64,000 bases of DNA from Dendrophyllia cribrosa (taxonomy: Eukaryota; Cnidaria; Anthozoa; Scleractinia; Dendrophylliidae), in assembly GCA_024195265.1 (NCBI GenBank), contig JAJLRJ010000009.1:30333210-30397209 (forward strand), read 5' to 3'. The notes beneath the pieces are model-generated. The model was not told the DNA's origin. It did no database searches and worked only from the letters and a program-made list of their open reading frames with translations. A program made the translations under genes and the position numbers. Numbering within the stretch: the stretch's first letter is position 1; each line of letters starts with the position of its first letter. Positions 54,201 to 63,868 of this stretch are shown piece by piece.

Positions 54201-56537
54201 TGGGGGTTTATTAATGCCAAAATTTCAGCCTACAGGTTCTTAATCATTAGGTTCTTAATCATTAGGTTAGGTTCTTATATGTGGGTGTTTACTGTAGTTA
54301 TAAGAATTATATTAAGTATTTTGTAACAATGACAGAGTATATCTTAGCTGAACTGCAGCAGCATTTACAGATATATTTCTACAAATATTTGTGAAATTTT
54401 TATTTCATTTGTATTTTTTTTATTTAATGAATAAATATAAAATTATTTTATGATTAAAACTATATTAGAAGTAATTTGTGGATTGCCAAAGTAATTATGC
54501 ATTTTATTTCTTTTCAGGCTGACTTGACCAAAGAGAGAGTTGTTACCCGGGAACAAGGTGAACAACTTGCTAAGGTATGGTGACTAATACTTCAACTGAC
54601 CATGATATCACTATACAGTCAACACCTTGCTATTCGTGTAAAGTTTAATTTTAAGGGCTGATTCTCACTAACGACATAATCGGAAGCGGAGTCGGAGTCA
54701 GAAGTGTATTAGGAGCTCACTTGAAAACCATTTTTTTTATTATTGATGAATGTGATACTGTATTGAATTAAAGATGATGATGGTGATCCTTAAGTTCTAG
54801 ACGTGTAAATAAGAAAAGCGGAGTTGCAATATATTGGAATCGGAAGGATCAGAATATTTCCTTTTTCTTTGATTCTGCTTTCGTCGCTTCCGTCGCTAGT
54901 GGGAACCAGCCCTTACGCTTCCGACTCCGATTAAGCTTTCGACTAGATTACGTTGCTAGTGGACTGGGAACCAGTCCTACACTGTAAGTTGTAACACTGT
55001 CTTTTATTTCAATAATAGACTCATAATGTAGCTTTCATGGAAACAAGTGCAAGAACTGGACTCAATGTTGATTTAGCATTCATGGCCGTTGCAAGGTAAT
55101 GCTAAGTTAGACGGAGTTTTAGAAGTAGTCTTGACCAAACAGAGTCACAAGCTTAACTTGTACACTGTACTAACTTGTGACCCCTTTGACCAGGACTTGT
55201 GTGTGTTTTCAATGACTTGCCATAAATTGGGGTTTTCACCTGTTTGGCGACCAAAATGCAAGTAGACGCAAACGAAAATTGCAAGTTGCTCTCTAGACTG
55301 CAAGTAGTCCCTCATTTTTCCTCGGATAGTAGAGCGAGCGAAATGCAAGCGCGCGCAAAAATCTCCCGTCTCGCCTTTCTCCATGAGGTGATTTTCACGC
55401 GCACTCCCTGAGGAAAAATGAGGGACTACTCGTAGTCTAGTTGCTCTCAGTGCAGCACAAGGCTGCATTGAAATGGCTTTTTTGTACTTTGCAAACAACT
55501 TGCTGCCCATTAATGGCCACCAAATGCAAGTCTGTCTCTTAGTTGGCATTTTCAAAACCTTTTTACTTGCATTCCTGTTTGGCCAAGGCTTATAGGCTTT
55601 AACCCTTTAACTCCCAAGGGTGCCCTAGATCAAAATTCAAGAAAAATTCCCAATTTCATTTTTGTACAATATTAAAAAAACAAAATGGTACCATGTAAAA
55701 GTACTGCCGAAGAGGTTTCATTTGAATGGTTACATCATAGGATTTCGTCTACAGACTACATTAAATGCCTCTATAATTGACTCTGGGAGTGAAAGGGTTA
55801 ACAAATTATAATTGAACCTCCCTCATTAATATCATTTTGTTTCAGTCATATCACTACATTTGGGACTTCTCCTAAGAGACCAGGGGGCAATTCAAATCAA
55901 TAAAACTTTAACAAGTGTAATTTACAAGTGCAGCTCAGGGCCGTAGCCAGAAAAAATAAAGACTGAGGCAATATCCATGGTTGAATTCCCCGTCTAGCTA
56001 TTTAGGGTCTTTATGTTGACTTCGTTAGACAAAACACTGGGATCATGACTGAGGCAAGTGCCTCGGTTTGCCTCATACTGGCTACGGCCCTGCAGCTATT
56101 GTTTTTAACCTCTGAAACAATGGCTACACTTGTAAATTGTACTTGTAAAAATTTTATTGAAATGACCCCAGTTCTCTGTAGCTACAATATTAGACACAAT
56201 AATATTGTTTAAACACTTCCTTCGGTCCTTCTCCCCAATGTTGATAGCAGTGACCTGTAATGTTAAAGGCAACATTGAGGATCGGAGAAGTTCTTTGGGT
56301 GATGCTTAGATCCGGGTGAGAAATTAAAACAAAATAGGTTATAGGCTCTTTAAGGAATTCTTTCATCTGTTTATTTGTACATGTTTTTCATTTTACCAAC
56401 AAGAGATTTATTCCTTAATGCAACATTTATCTTTTAGGGACATAAAACACAGAAATCTCAAGAAACCCGCAGAACCAAAGTTTAATATTGAACAGTACGT
56501 CGAGTCACAAAGAGAAAAACCAGGCTGCTGTTCTTGA
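46820..56537 (+). CDS. RAB26/RAB37-like: RAB26/RAB37-type small GTPase, complete, nine exons, 211 aa
   Basis: A Rab GTPase acting in secretory or synaptic vesicle and granule traffic; RAB26 and RAB37 are close paralogues in vertebrates. Exons: 46820-46882, 47331-47441, 47618-47659, 49343-49409, 52460-52512, 53611-53676, 54518-54574, 55019-55095, 56438-56537. All junctions keep frame. Motifs: P-loop GDSGVGKT (26-33), switch-I STVG with T52, WDTAGQE (74-80), NKAD (133-136) and ETSAR (161-165, where ETSAK is usual). [18 protein letters not shown] and [12 protein letters not shown] are typical of the RAB26/37 group. The C terminus ends GCCS, giving two cysteines for geranylgeranylation. It is shorter than human RAB26 (256 aa), which has a longer N-terminal extension, and similar to RAB37. 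Intron 4 holds a LINE; the 3' UTR holds a MITE. Confidence 0.96.
47331..47441 (+). CDS. RAB26/RAB37-like: RAB exon 2 with P-loop and switch I
   Basis: Acceptor TTTGTTTCAG, donor AAG|GTGAGA, 37 codons, phase 0 at both ends. It encodes [20 protein letters not shown] and then [17 protein letters not shown]. This exon alone places the gene in the RAB26/37 group. Confidence 0.97.
48175..48612. mobile_element. TACTCTGGATGTAAAGTGAC-ended element with G run
   Basis: A ~30-nt G run and GTACTCTGGATGTAAAGTGAC at the left; GTCACTTTAAATCTGGAGTAC and CCCC at the right. Internal AGGGATTTTTTTGGGTA repeats. Lies in RAB intron 3. Confidence 0.8.
50026..51851 (+). mobile_element. 5'-truncated LINE with intact 3' ORF2 fragment, RAB intron 4
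   Basis: The open frame to 51656 encodes the end of a reverse transcriptase ([17 protein letters not shown], the FADD catalytic box with D to E in its third position). It then covers the thumb/connection region ([20 protein letters not shown] and KGGLNFPNF) and a C-terminal zf-RVT-like [17 protein letters not shown]. The endonuclease and most of the RT are missing. A short 3' UTR and a ~20-nt A tail follow. GTTACAGTGTGT at 50014-50025 and 51852-51863 is a 12-bp target-site duplication. The unbroken frame and perfect duplication mark a young insertion. It cannot move on its own. Confidence 0.94.
52024..52372 (+). repeat. Tandem duplication of ~165 bp
   Basis: Two copies share GTTAATCCCAGATGTGG, CACACWGTAATTTTCTATC, TATGGTTCTATCACTC and GGTTTTTCATGACATCAGGC. 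In RAB intron 4, after the LINE. Confidence 0.8.
52720..53060. repeat. Polypyrimidine CCCTCTT-rich tract
   Basis: About 300 bp of C/T-biased sequence with recurring TAAYCCCTCTTCC units, in RAB intron 5. The minus-strand Gly/Arg/Glu-rich open frame over it is not a gene. Confidence 0.6.
54653..54916. mobile_element. AGGGCTGATTCTCACTA TIR element
   Basis: TAAGGGCTGATTCTCACTA at the left and TAGTGGGAACCAGCCCTTA at the right, with CGGAAGCGGAGTCGGAGTC and its inverse inside. RAB intron 7. A second half-copy of the right end follows to about 54978. Confidence 0.75.
55294..55439. mobile_element. 146-bp TAGACTGCAA element with 9-bp target duplication
   Basis: TAGACTGCAAGTAGTCCCTC at the left; GAGGGACTACTCGTAGTCTA at the right. 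Flanked by GTTGCTCTC at 55285-55293 and 55440-55448. It shares the first ten bases and the duplication length with 22449-22662, so both are placed in one family. RAB intron 8. Confidence 0.92.
55599..55802. mobile_element. Family C TIR element, copy 4
   Basis: TTAACCCTTTAACTCCCAAG at the left, TCTGGGAGTGAAAGGGTTAA at the right: the most complete copy of the family. Confidence 0.88.
55882..56169. mobile_element. Second copy of the 36984 palindromic MITE, interrupted
   Basis: GGGGCAATTCAAATCAATAA and ACAAGTGTAATTTACAAGTG at the left; ACACTTGTAAATTGTACTTG and TTTTATTGAAATGACCCC at the right. It is split at its loop side by the 157-bp element at 55936-56092. Confidence 0.85.
55936..56092. mobile_element. 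157-bp CAGGGCCGTAGCCAG element inside another MITE
   Basis: CAGGGCCGTAGCCAG at the left and CTGGCTACGGCCCTG at the right. CAGCT at 55931-55935 and 56093-56097 is a 5-bp target duplication, confirmed by the intact host MITE at 36984 having the site once (as TAGCTATTG). Confidence 0.93.
56438..56537 (+). CDS. RAB26/RAB37-like: RAB terminal exon with prenylation motif
   Basis: Acceptor ATCTTTTAG, joins phase 2. Hypervariable tail [20 protein letters not shown], then QREKPGCCS and TGA. The double cysteine is the expected Rab geranylgeranyl transferase substrate. Confidence 0.95.
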
Positions 56538-56755
56538 CAATCTAGTAAGACAATGGAAGAATACTAGCTCCATATGTTTATAATTAAATAGTGAAAATCC
56601 TTTAATTAGAGAATCTGTGAAAATAAGTGACAAATAGCATTTTTTGCCCTCAAACTAAAACTACACTGTATCAAGTTTTTTTAAAATTTGAAATAAGGTC
56701 AGGTTTGATGAAAATGGTAAAAACAGACTTGAGAATTTCTAAGAGATATGGTTGT

Positions 56756-56905
56756 CAGGGGCGTAGCTACCTGTACGCACATGCGTACGTGAAAAAGTCG
56801 GAAAAAAACAAGGATTTGGGACTTGAGGGTGGGGGGAGGAGGTAGTGAAAGTGTTTGAAAACAGTGATTGTGCATACCTCTGAAAAAGTCCTGGCTATGC
56901 CCCTG
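56756..56905. mobile_element. 150-bp CAGGGGCGTAGCTAC element in RAB 3' UTR
   Basis: CAGGGGCGTAGCTAC at the left and CTGGCTATGCCCCTG at the right. GTTGT at 56751-56755 and 56906-56910 is a 5-bp target duplication. Same family as 55936-56092. Confidence 0.9.
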
Positions 56906-56914
56906 GTTGTGTCT

Positions 56915-56920
56915 AATAAA
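56915..56920 (+). terminator. Candidate poly(A) signal for RAB gene
   Basis: AATAAA 378 bp past the stop, five bases after the right-hand GTTGT target copy of the MITE at 56756-56905. If used, the MITE is transcribed in the 3' UTR. Confidence 0.45.
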
Positions 56921-57119
56921 ATTTATAATTCAACACATTGGTACACTGCCCAAATATGGTCAAAAAGTTATCGATATACGCTATGTCTACATGACGTATA
57001 TCCAACGATGGAGGTAAATTTCGCATTTTGACAAGAGAATGCAAAAATGACGGACTGGCCTCGATATATTTTCTTCAAACCCACCGACGGTTTTCTGTCA
57101 AATATCTGTTCGGGGAGGC

Positions 57120-57800
57120 ATAGGTTGCCTAGAAATTTCGGTGACTCAAGAACGGCTAAAAATTTCGATGTGGGCTTTCCATACATCTAAGATTTTCGGA
57201 GGTTTTTTAATTATCTTTCCTACGATTTTCGAAAGTCGAATTTTTAACCTTGATCCTGGAATTTTCTGGAATTATGACCAGTTTAGCCCTAGCATTTTCT
57301 ACACGTACTAGCACTTTCTTTGCTTTCTTTTAGAATTTAGGCTGTAACAGCGAGCGTTTCCATTGCTAACGTGGGTGGGATTCTTTCTGTTTTTGGTTTG
57401 TAACGGAAACAAAAAGAAAAATCTTAAATATACTACTGCGGTATTAAACGCCAACGCCTAGAATTTTCGAAAGAGATGTCCATGGCCCTAGAACATTCGA
57501 TGACGCCATTACAATCCCTAGATTTTTCGGAAAACCCGCTTATTTTCTTCAACCAAATAAAAAGGTCCCTAAAATTTTCGGCTGCCAGATTGGATTACTA
57601 GATAGCCTCGCATTTTCGTGAACCTTCAATAAAGAGCTGAGATTTTCGAAAAATTATATAGAAAAGCCCTAACAAATTCGAGAAGAGTTTAGTTCTCCTA
57701 GAACGACCGAACAGATAAAAGTTTTATAGGACAGCTTAGAATTCATTTGCAGAGCTTTAAAAACAGTCCCGATACCCTAAAACAGCATTCTAAAGCATTT
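57120..57800. repeat. Degenerate CTAGAATTTTCG dispersed repeat
   Basis: About fifteen diverged copies of a 12-bp motif (CTAGAAATTTCG, CTAAGATTTTCGG, CTAGAATTTTCG, CTAGATTTTTCG, CTAAAATTTTCGG) are spaced 30-60 bp. No coding frame. Nature unknown. Confidence 0.6.
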
Positions 57801-58065
57801 GGGAGAAAACCCTTGTTGGGTGCCCCTGATTATATAAGCGCTCAAGCTTGCATGATATCGCCTAATTTTAGCCGATATCACGCGCGCTTTCACGCTATAA
57901 TAGTTAAATAGCTGTAAGCCATCAGTGCCAGCAAAATAATGTTAAAGAAGATACCATAAAATTATAAAATACTTGCACAAAACTTTGTCAAGTGGTAGCA
58001 GTGTGGTATGACAAATTTCCTCATCAATGCCAGCTGGAAGAGGGGTGTTGCAGGTACATAAAATA

Positions 58066-58215
58066 TGTACTTATTGACAAAGTGGGAGGGCCGGATGGGA
58101 AAATATTTGGCTCGAGGTCATGGCGTACGGACCAAGCGCAACGAGGTCCGTGCGCCATGACCGCGAACCAAATATTTTCCCATCCGGCCCGACCTAACTT
58201 AGTCAATAAGTATTT
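58066..58215. mobile_element. 150-bp palindromic MITE
   Basis: TACTTATTGACAAAGT at the left and its near complement at the right. The inner arms GGCCGGATGGGAAAATATTTGG and CCAAATATTTTCCCATCCGG (22 nt, exact over 20) surround GTCATGGCGTACGGACC and GGTCCGTGCGCCATGAC. Confidence 0.9.
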
Positions 58216-58259
58216 TATCATATGACCAATTTGGAGACAAAATTACTTGAAATTTTAAC

Positions 58260-59362
58260 GCGCGAGGCCGTCCACTTTTGTAGTAGGGCCGTACGGCTTT
58301 TTCCGGCCCCGCTCACGCAAATGCGTACGGCCCTCATACGGGACTTTCATCAATGGTTTTGCAAAGAAAATGTTCGCAGGGCCGTATGGGTCATAGGATA
58401 ATCCTTCTTTTGATTATGACAGGTTAATGATGAGGACCTTAAGCTAACACAAGTGGCAATAGTAATTAGGAATCGCAAACAGTCAGTGTTAATTAGCAAA
58501 ACAATGGCACAACATTGTGTTATACATTTCTTTGCAGTTGTCTGTACAGCTACAACTGAACATAAAATGACAAAATTTAAGAACCATAACAAGATAGTGA
58601 ACTTTCCCATTTCTCTAGCTATCTAAACTGAAATGCTGTTCCTACTTATTTAGCGCCTGGATTGTTCAAAATTTTAAAAGTTGGAAGAATATTTATAATC
58701 GAGTAGTTTGAAAGAAGTCAAATTCATTTTTAACAGCAATTTTTCTTCGCATTGCTCTATTCGTGTTGCCTGAGTCTCATTTATAGTCCTGGTGAACTGT
58801 AAGCATTTGCGAGGTAATGTAAAAATTGTGGCATTGTGACACTTACCGTAAAGGAAAGAGTTAACAAAATAAGGTGAATATTTTTCTTTTATTTATTGAG
58901 GTTCTATTTTATTTACTACTACATCACATTATAGACTTGTCGACTCACTTGTATGGAACCCTAATCTGATTCACAAACCGTAGTTACAAAATAATAAACT
59001 TGAAGGCAACACAAGTAGCGACAAAGTCAATACAGGTTGTAGTGATGTGATTTATGGGACATCCCTTAATTGTAATAACTTGCGCAGTGGCTGCCCAGTT
59101 TCATATAAATTATGTATTTAAATATTTTGTGGAAGTCAAAGAACAAAATTAATAGTGTGAAAAAAAGTAAGACTACACAAGTTTTTTTACCTCCTTGAAG
59201 ATGGGTGGGTCTAATACATATCATGCCACACCATCTTAGCGTAATGCATTAATCATATCCCTGGTGGAGACTCCCATATAAAATTGACATCAGAAATTTT
59301 GAAAGGAGCCGCTCAATGGTGCCAGAAATCCGTTTTGTGTGGCTCACATTAATTTTTATCCT
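58260..59362. other. Unassigned intergenic stretch
   Basis: Contains three GGGCCGTACGG/ACGGCCCT motifs (58285-58390) that may be a decayed fold-back. Otherwise no exon or known repeat can be supported. Confidence 0.45.
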
Positions 59363-59770
59363 TAAAGGGCTAGTTTCACAGTTCGGCGCATGTGCACAGA
59401 ATAAAATGCTTTATTTGCTTTTTATCGGTTAAAAAACAACTCACATTTACTTCAATAATCACGTGCTATAATTAGTCCAAACAAAGAGAAGGATGACCAA
59501 AATTCACAGAAAATTTCAACGGATTACATCAACAAAGTCAACAATGAATAAAACCTTTGACCCGAAGGATTTATTCTATGCTCTGGTGGCTTTCATGGCG
59601 CACATGGGTATGCATAATCATCCATTCAATCAGCTGACTGACCGCGACATTTTCACTGGCAAATTTCCCGCCAGAGTTATCTACTCGCTTTCGATTGGTC
59701 TAAACAATGAAATTAAATGGGTTACATCATAGCTTGCCCATGCGCTGAACCGTGAAACACTCCCTTTAAG
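59363..59770. mobile_element. TTAAAGGGCTAGTTTCACAG TIR element
   Basis: TTAAAGGGCTAGTTTCACAG with TTCGGCGCATG at the left; CATGCGCTGAACCGTGAAACA and CTCCCTTTAA at the right. A 79-codon frame inside is not recognisable. Confidence 0.75.
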
Positions 59771-60044
59771 AGGTAACCAATAAATTATTCTTTCTTGAAA
59801 GTTGTTCCAGTGTTGGCACATATTTTCTGGCTTAATACCCCAAAAGGTATCAGAATAACTCTGGCAGTGGTCATTTTCAATTCAAGCACCCTTAGTTGTA
59901 CCAAATCACCAATTTTAACCCCTAAAAGGTATGACGATCACCCCTTTCCCTGGTAGAATACTTCTCTTTAATTAACTTTTGGCTGAGCTTGGCAGTGAAA
60001 AATTTGAATTGAACAGTTTGTTTTCCCCCACTAGACTGGTCCCG

Positions 60045-60125
60045 AGCGAAACAGTGAATTTGTTTCCCGAGAATCTCAATGTTTCCCGAGACGAAGTCGA
60101 GGGAAGCAAAATTCACTGTTTCCCA
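60045..60125. repeat. Palindrome with GTTTCCCGAG motifs
   Basis: AACAGTGAATTTGTTTCCCGAG faces the near complement ending AATTCACTGTTTCCC; further GTTTCCCGAG/CAGTGAA copies lie around (59985-60235). Confidence 0.6.
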
Positions 60126-60636
60126 AGGGATCAGTCATTAAGTGATTTGTTATATAGCAACACAAGGCATCATAATCATGCCACCTTTTGTCATGGTCTG
60201 ATCACGTGCGCAAGCGGGTAACAGTGAACTGTTACCCTCTGACGTAAAAAATGTTGCCCACTTTCACAACTGTTGTCTGCTCATGGACGTTTGGCGGGAA
60301 ACTGGTTGTTATATAGATGTCATGTGACCATGAATCAACCAATGGATGTGCACGTTGTATTGAGAAAAACTCCAGCTATATAACAATTGTTCTTTCTTCC
60401 ACCCCTCGTGTCTGACCACCTTTACGTTGTTGGGTGAATCTTGACTGAAATAGACCAATGCATAAATTATTAAAATTGATTAGGGAGCACTGTAATTGGT
60501 AATAATTATGTAATAGCTAAAAACATACAGTCAGCGGCATAATAAATTCTTAAATGGCATAGGAAGTTCTGCATTTCGGGGGGGGGGGGGGGGGGGGGGG
60601 GGTGAGGGGGTGGGGGTGTAGAAGGGTTTCATAGCA

Positions 60637-60823
60637 CAGTGGAACCCCGCCTTACGGTCACCTCGTTAATACGGTCACCTCGTTATTACGGTCACTTTTT
60701 TTTGTCCCGGCGAAACGCGCACCCATACATTTTCTTATAATGAAACCCCGTTAATGCGGCCACCGCGTTACTAAGGCCAAATTTTCATGGCCCGTTGGTG
60801 ACCGTATTAACGGGGTTCCACTG
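60637..60823. mobile_element. CAGTGGAACCCCG TIR element with GGTCACC repeats
   Basis: CAGTGGAACCCCG at the left and CGGGGTTCCACTG at the right, with repeated TACGGTCACCTCGTTA units. Same design as 17908 but with different end sequence. Confidence 0.88.
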
Positions 60824-60829
60824 TAAATC

Positions 60830-61912
60830 AACGTTGTAGAATTAAGAATAATTGGTAGGCCTTTTAAATGTAACTTCTTAAGATATTTTTCTAAGATGAA
60901 AGTAGCATTTTGCTTGAACAATTATTGTCTAGTTTAGTAACTCTAAATATATTGTGTAATGAGCTTTTCGTCCTCAATAAATTTGAGTATTTATAGTTGC
61001 TGCCCTTGTCCAATTATATTGGTGTGACTTTTCTTGCTGAAATGTCAGACTCTGTTTTTGTCAATGTCAATATGACTTGTAAGGGCTTAAACACTAGGTC
61101 ATTGTGCTCATCCCTGCCATTTGGAGACCAGAATGTATCAAGGTTTTGTAATGTTTTTAACATTTTCAATTCCAGACTTTCACATAGTGGGGAGCGTTGC
61201 GAAGGAAAAATAATTGCAAGGGAAGAATAAAAAAGGAGGAAACTGTTTGCCCCTACCCCCTCGCAATACTTTACTTCGCATGCCACTGTCTTAGTGCCTG
61301 GAACAGGATGCATAAAACGGCTGGAAATCTAGCTATCTCGATCCAAGTCCCTCCCAGTCAGTAATAATCACGATGTCCTGGGCCATTGAAGATCAATTAA
61401 GCACATGAGGGATCTTGGGAAGGGCGAGCGTTGTTTTCAGCGTTTCTTGATGCAATGGCTCATCAAAACCAATGATGGATCTACAAGGTTAGAGCACTCC
61501 CCCTTATTCCTTGCCTTACGGTGGAGTCCGGATCCTCCATTGAAAAAATTCCTTCAGTGTTAATGACAAAAGAAGAAGAGCAAGCAACTGGAAACAAGGT
61601 GTTCAAAAATGTTTCCGCAAAAGGTATTTTTCTTTACTCAACCGTATCGTTAGTCTTCAAACACTTCAGCCAGCCCCCCACCTCCCACCAACGCCGTCCT
61701 CATGGGTGAGTGAAAATTTGCAATGTTTGTCCCGTCTGCTATAACTCGCAAAACGGGCAGCTTTCTCATTCGAGGAAAAAAAACATTAGGGGACTAAAGG
61801 AGCGATGCTTTTAGTCAGCGCCACCCCAGTCAGCAAATAGCTTATGATTTAGGAATTGTGGTGATTATTGAGGATGAGTAAAGTGTGACGAAAACCATTA
61901 ATGAGTAGTCAA
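60830..61912. other. Unassigned stretch
   Basis: Possible short open frames at 61399-61564 and 61521-61709 have no recognised domain and ambiguous splice context. Nothing is called. Confidence 0.45.
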
Positions 61913-62560
61913 GGTTTCGGTATGGGGGTAGGGGAGGTATGGGGGTAGGGGAGGTATGGGGGTAGGGGAGGTATGGGGGTAAGGGAGGTATGGGGGTAGG
62001 GGAGGTATGGGGGTAGGGGAGGTATGGGGGTAGGGGAGGTATGGGGGTAGGGGAGGTATGGGGGTAAGGGAGGTATGGGGGTAAGGGAGGTATGGGGGTA
62101 GGGGAGGTATGGGGTAAGGGAGGTATGGGGGTAGGGGAGGTATGGGGGTAAGGGAGGTATGGGGGTAGAGGTTGGTATGGGGGTAGGGGAGGTATGGGGG
62201 TAAGGGAGGTATGGGGGTAGGGGAGGTATGGGGGTAAGAGAGGTATGGGGGTAGGGGAGGTATGGGGGTAGGGGAGATAGATAGATAGATAATCTTTATT
62301 TAAACACGGTAAAAATTCGTCAGCTAAAAATCATTATAATACTAACACAAAGCAATAAACTAATATTAAAAAATATCTATATATGAAGAATTTAATAAAT
62401 AATAAAAAGCTGCTTTCCACGAATGCCGTGCCTTATAGTTCCTCTTTGAGAAGTCGTTTAAATTGCCCATGGTATGGGGGTAAGGGAGGTATGGGGGTAG
62501 GGGAGGTATGGGGGTAGGGGAGGTATGGGGGTAGGGGAGGTATGGGGGTAGGCGAGGTAT
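61913..62560 (+). repeat. 18-bp GGTATGGGGGTAGGGGA minisatellite split by a LINE tail
   Basis: About 20 units before and five after an interruption at 62276-62467. Units alternate between GGTAGGGGAG and GGTAAGGGAG types. Minus-strand frames over it read Pro-Tyr-Pro-His repeats and are not genes. Confidence 0.95.
62276..62467 (-). mobile_element. LINE 3' fragment inserted in the minisatellite
   Basis: On the minus strand it starts in the ORF2 end (LLKEELxGTAFVES-like) and runs to GTTTAAATAAAGATTATCTAT and a short (TATC)n tail. It resembles the tail of the 12513-12900 LINE (TATAAATAAAGATTTTG). A severe 5' truncation, about 190 bp in all. Confidence 0.7.
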
Positions 62561-62986
62561 AAGGCGGAGGGAATAGGCTGAAATCAAAGGGCCCTAAGAG
62601 CCATGTCGTGAATACGGAGCGACATTTTCCCCTAAATGCTAAAAATGAAGGAAAATGGATCTTACAGATCGAAAGAGGGGAGATTGTGGTGAAAAGAGGT
62701 TGTGTATGTGTAACATACTCAGGGGGAGGGGAGGGGAATTGTGTAAGGCAGACGGGGATAGACTGAAAAACTATAGAAAAGCGAGCCGTCAAAACCACAA
62801 CCACGCAGTGGCTGCAGACCAACAAACCAATCAGACTCGTACCCAGTCGCTATTTATGTGTTTTATATATGGGCGAGAGAAGATTGGATACGGGAGTGAA
62901 TTGAGGCGCGCGGGGTGGATACTGGGTACTAGTTTGAATCAGAATTGTAAGTAAATACGTAAAGCCCAGCGCTGTGGCAGTATTTT

Positions 62987-63735
62987 TTTTAACGAAACAC
63001 AAAGCGTAGGAATTCAAAACTAATTTAAAACCAAAGTGAATTACTTTCGACACTAAACTAGTTAAGGTGTTTTGATACTAAAAAAATTGAATTTTTTCCT
63101 TTAAAGTTTAACCAAAACCTTAAGTTATCTAGTGATTACACTTGTAAAAAGAAACTCTCTGATATGTTATTGACATTAGTGGTTGCCATGGAAACATGGC
63201 CACGCCCTTCAGACCTCGAATTAAGTGCAGTCACGCCAACACCAATAACTCTGTAAGAAAAATCTATATGGCTCTAATTTTTTCAGGAATTATTGTCTAT
63301 AGATAGAACTATGATATGAACCTAAAATAACCACAAAGCATATTTTAAAACTATGCTGAATAATGCAAATATTTCTAAGATACAAAATAACAGAACATTT
63401 TGTGCTTAAACTTTAATTTTTTTTACCTGACCTTTAAAGATTTTTTTTTACTTTTAGGTTCATATCACAGAAGTTTATGTCATGAATGCCTGGTGAAAAT
63501 TCCATTGAATTATCTTGTATAGTTTTTGAAATAGAAATGTTATGCTGTAACAAGTCATGTCAAATATGTTCACAAATCTGCTTATTATGGGTTTAAAATA
63601 AATTTCCTTACAAATCCAAGGTTTAGGTGTTAATCGTAAGACAATTTAAGACACATACAGAGAAAAACAAAGATTCGGACAACTTTCGAATTTTTCACCA
63701 AATTTTAGTATCATACCACCTTAAACCGCTCTACT
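62987..63735. mobile_element. CCAAT-family MITE remnant (copy 8) split by a TTAA element
   Basis: Left remnant AACACAAAGCGTAGGAATTC to TACTTTCGACACTAAAC (to 63061); right remnant ACCGCTCTAC (63725-63734). The split falls in the element's right end. Confidence 0.7.
63066..63720. mobile_element. 655-bp TIR element with TTAA target duplication
   Basis: GGTGTTTTGATACTAAA at the left and TTTAGTATCATACCACC at the right are inverted with two mismatches. TTAA lies at 63062-63065 and 63721-63724. TTAA duplication is known for piggyBac and Kolobok superfamilies. No transposase is encoded. Confidence 0.85.
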
Positions 63736-63802
63736 GAAGAGTTGCATCAAATCTAGTTTAGATTTTTTAATTAGTTTTTCATAGTATTTTATTTCGTTTT
63801 AG

Positions 63803-63868
63803 GATCCTTCTGTCAATCCCCTTACAGTGGCTACTAAAAGATTAGTATTATTCTTGATTCAAGAGTAG
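63803..63868 (+). CDS. Possible terminal coding exon of an unknown gene
   Basis: A strong acceptor (TTTATTTCGTTTTAG) precedes 21 codons, DPSVNPLTVATKRLVLFLIQ, then E and TAG, in phase 0. AATTAAA follows at about 63878. Length and context fit a last exon, but there is no recognised homology and upstream exons were not found between 56.6 and 63.8 kb. Confidence 0.25.
   Translation, partial: DPSVNPLTVATKRLVLFLIQE

Noticed and set aside
61399..61709. Two short frames that might be exons (e.g. KGERCFQRFLMQWLIKTN)
   Set aside because: No convincing acceptor/donor pair and no known domain.
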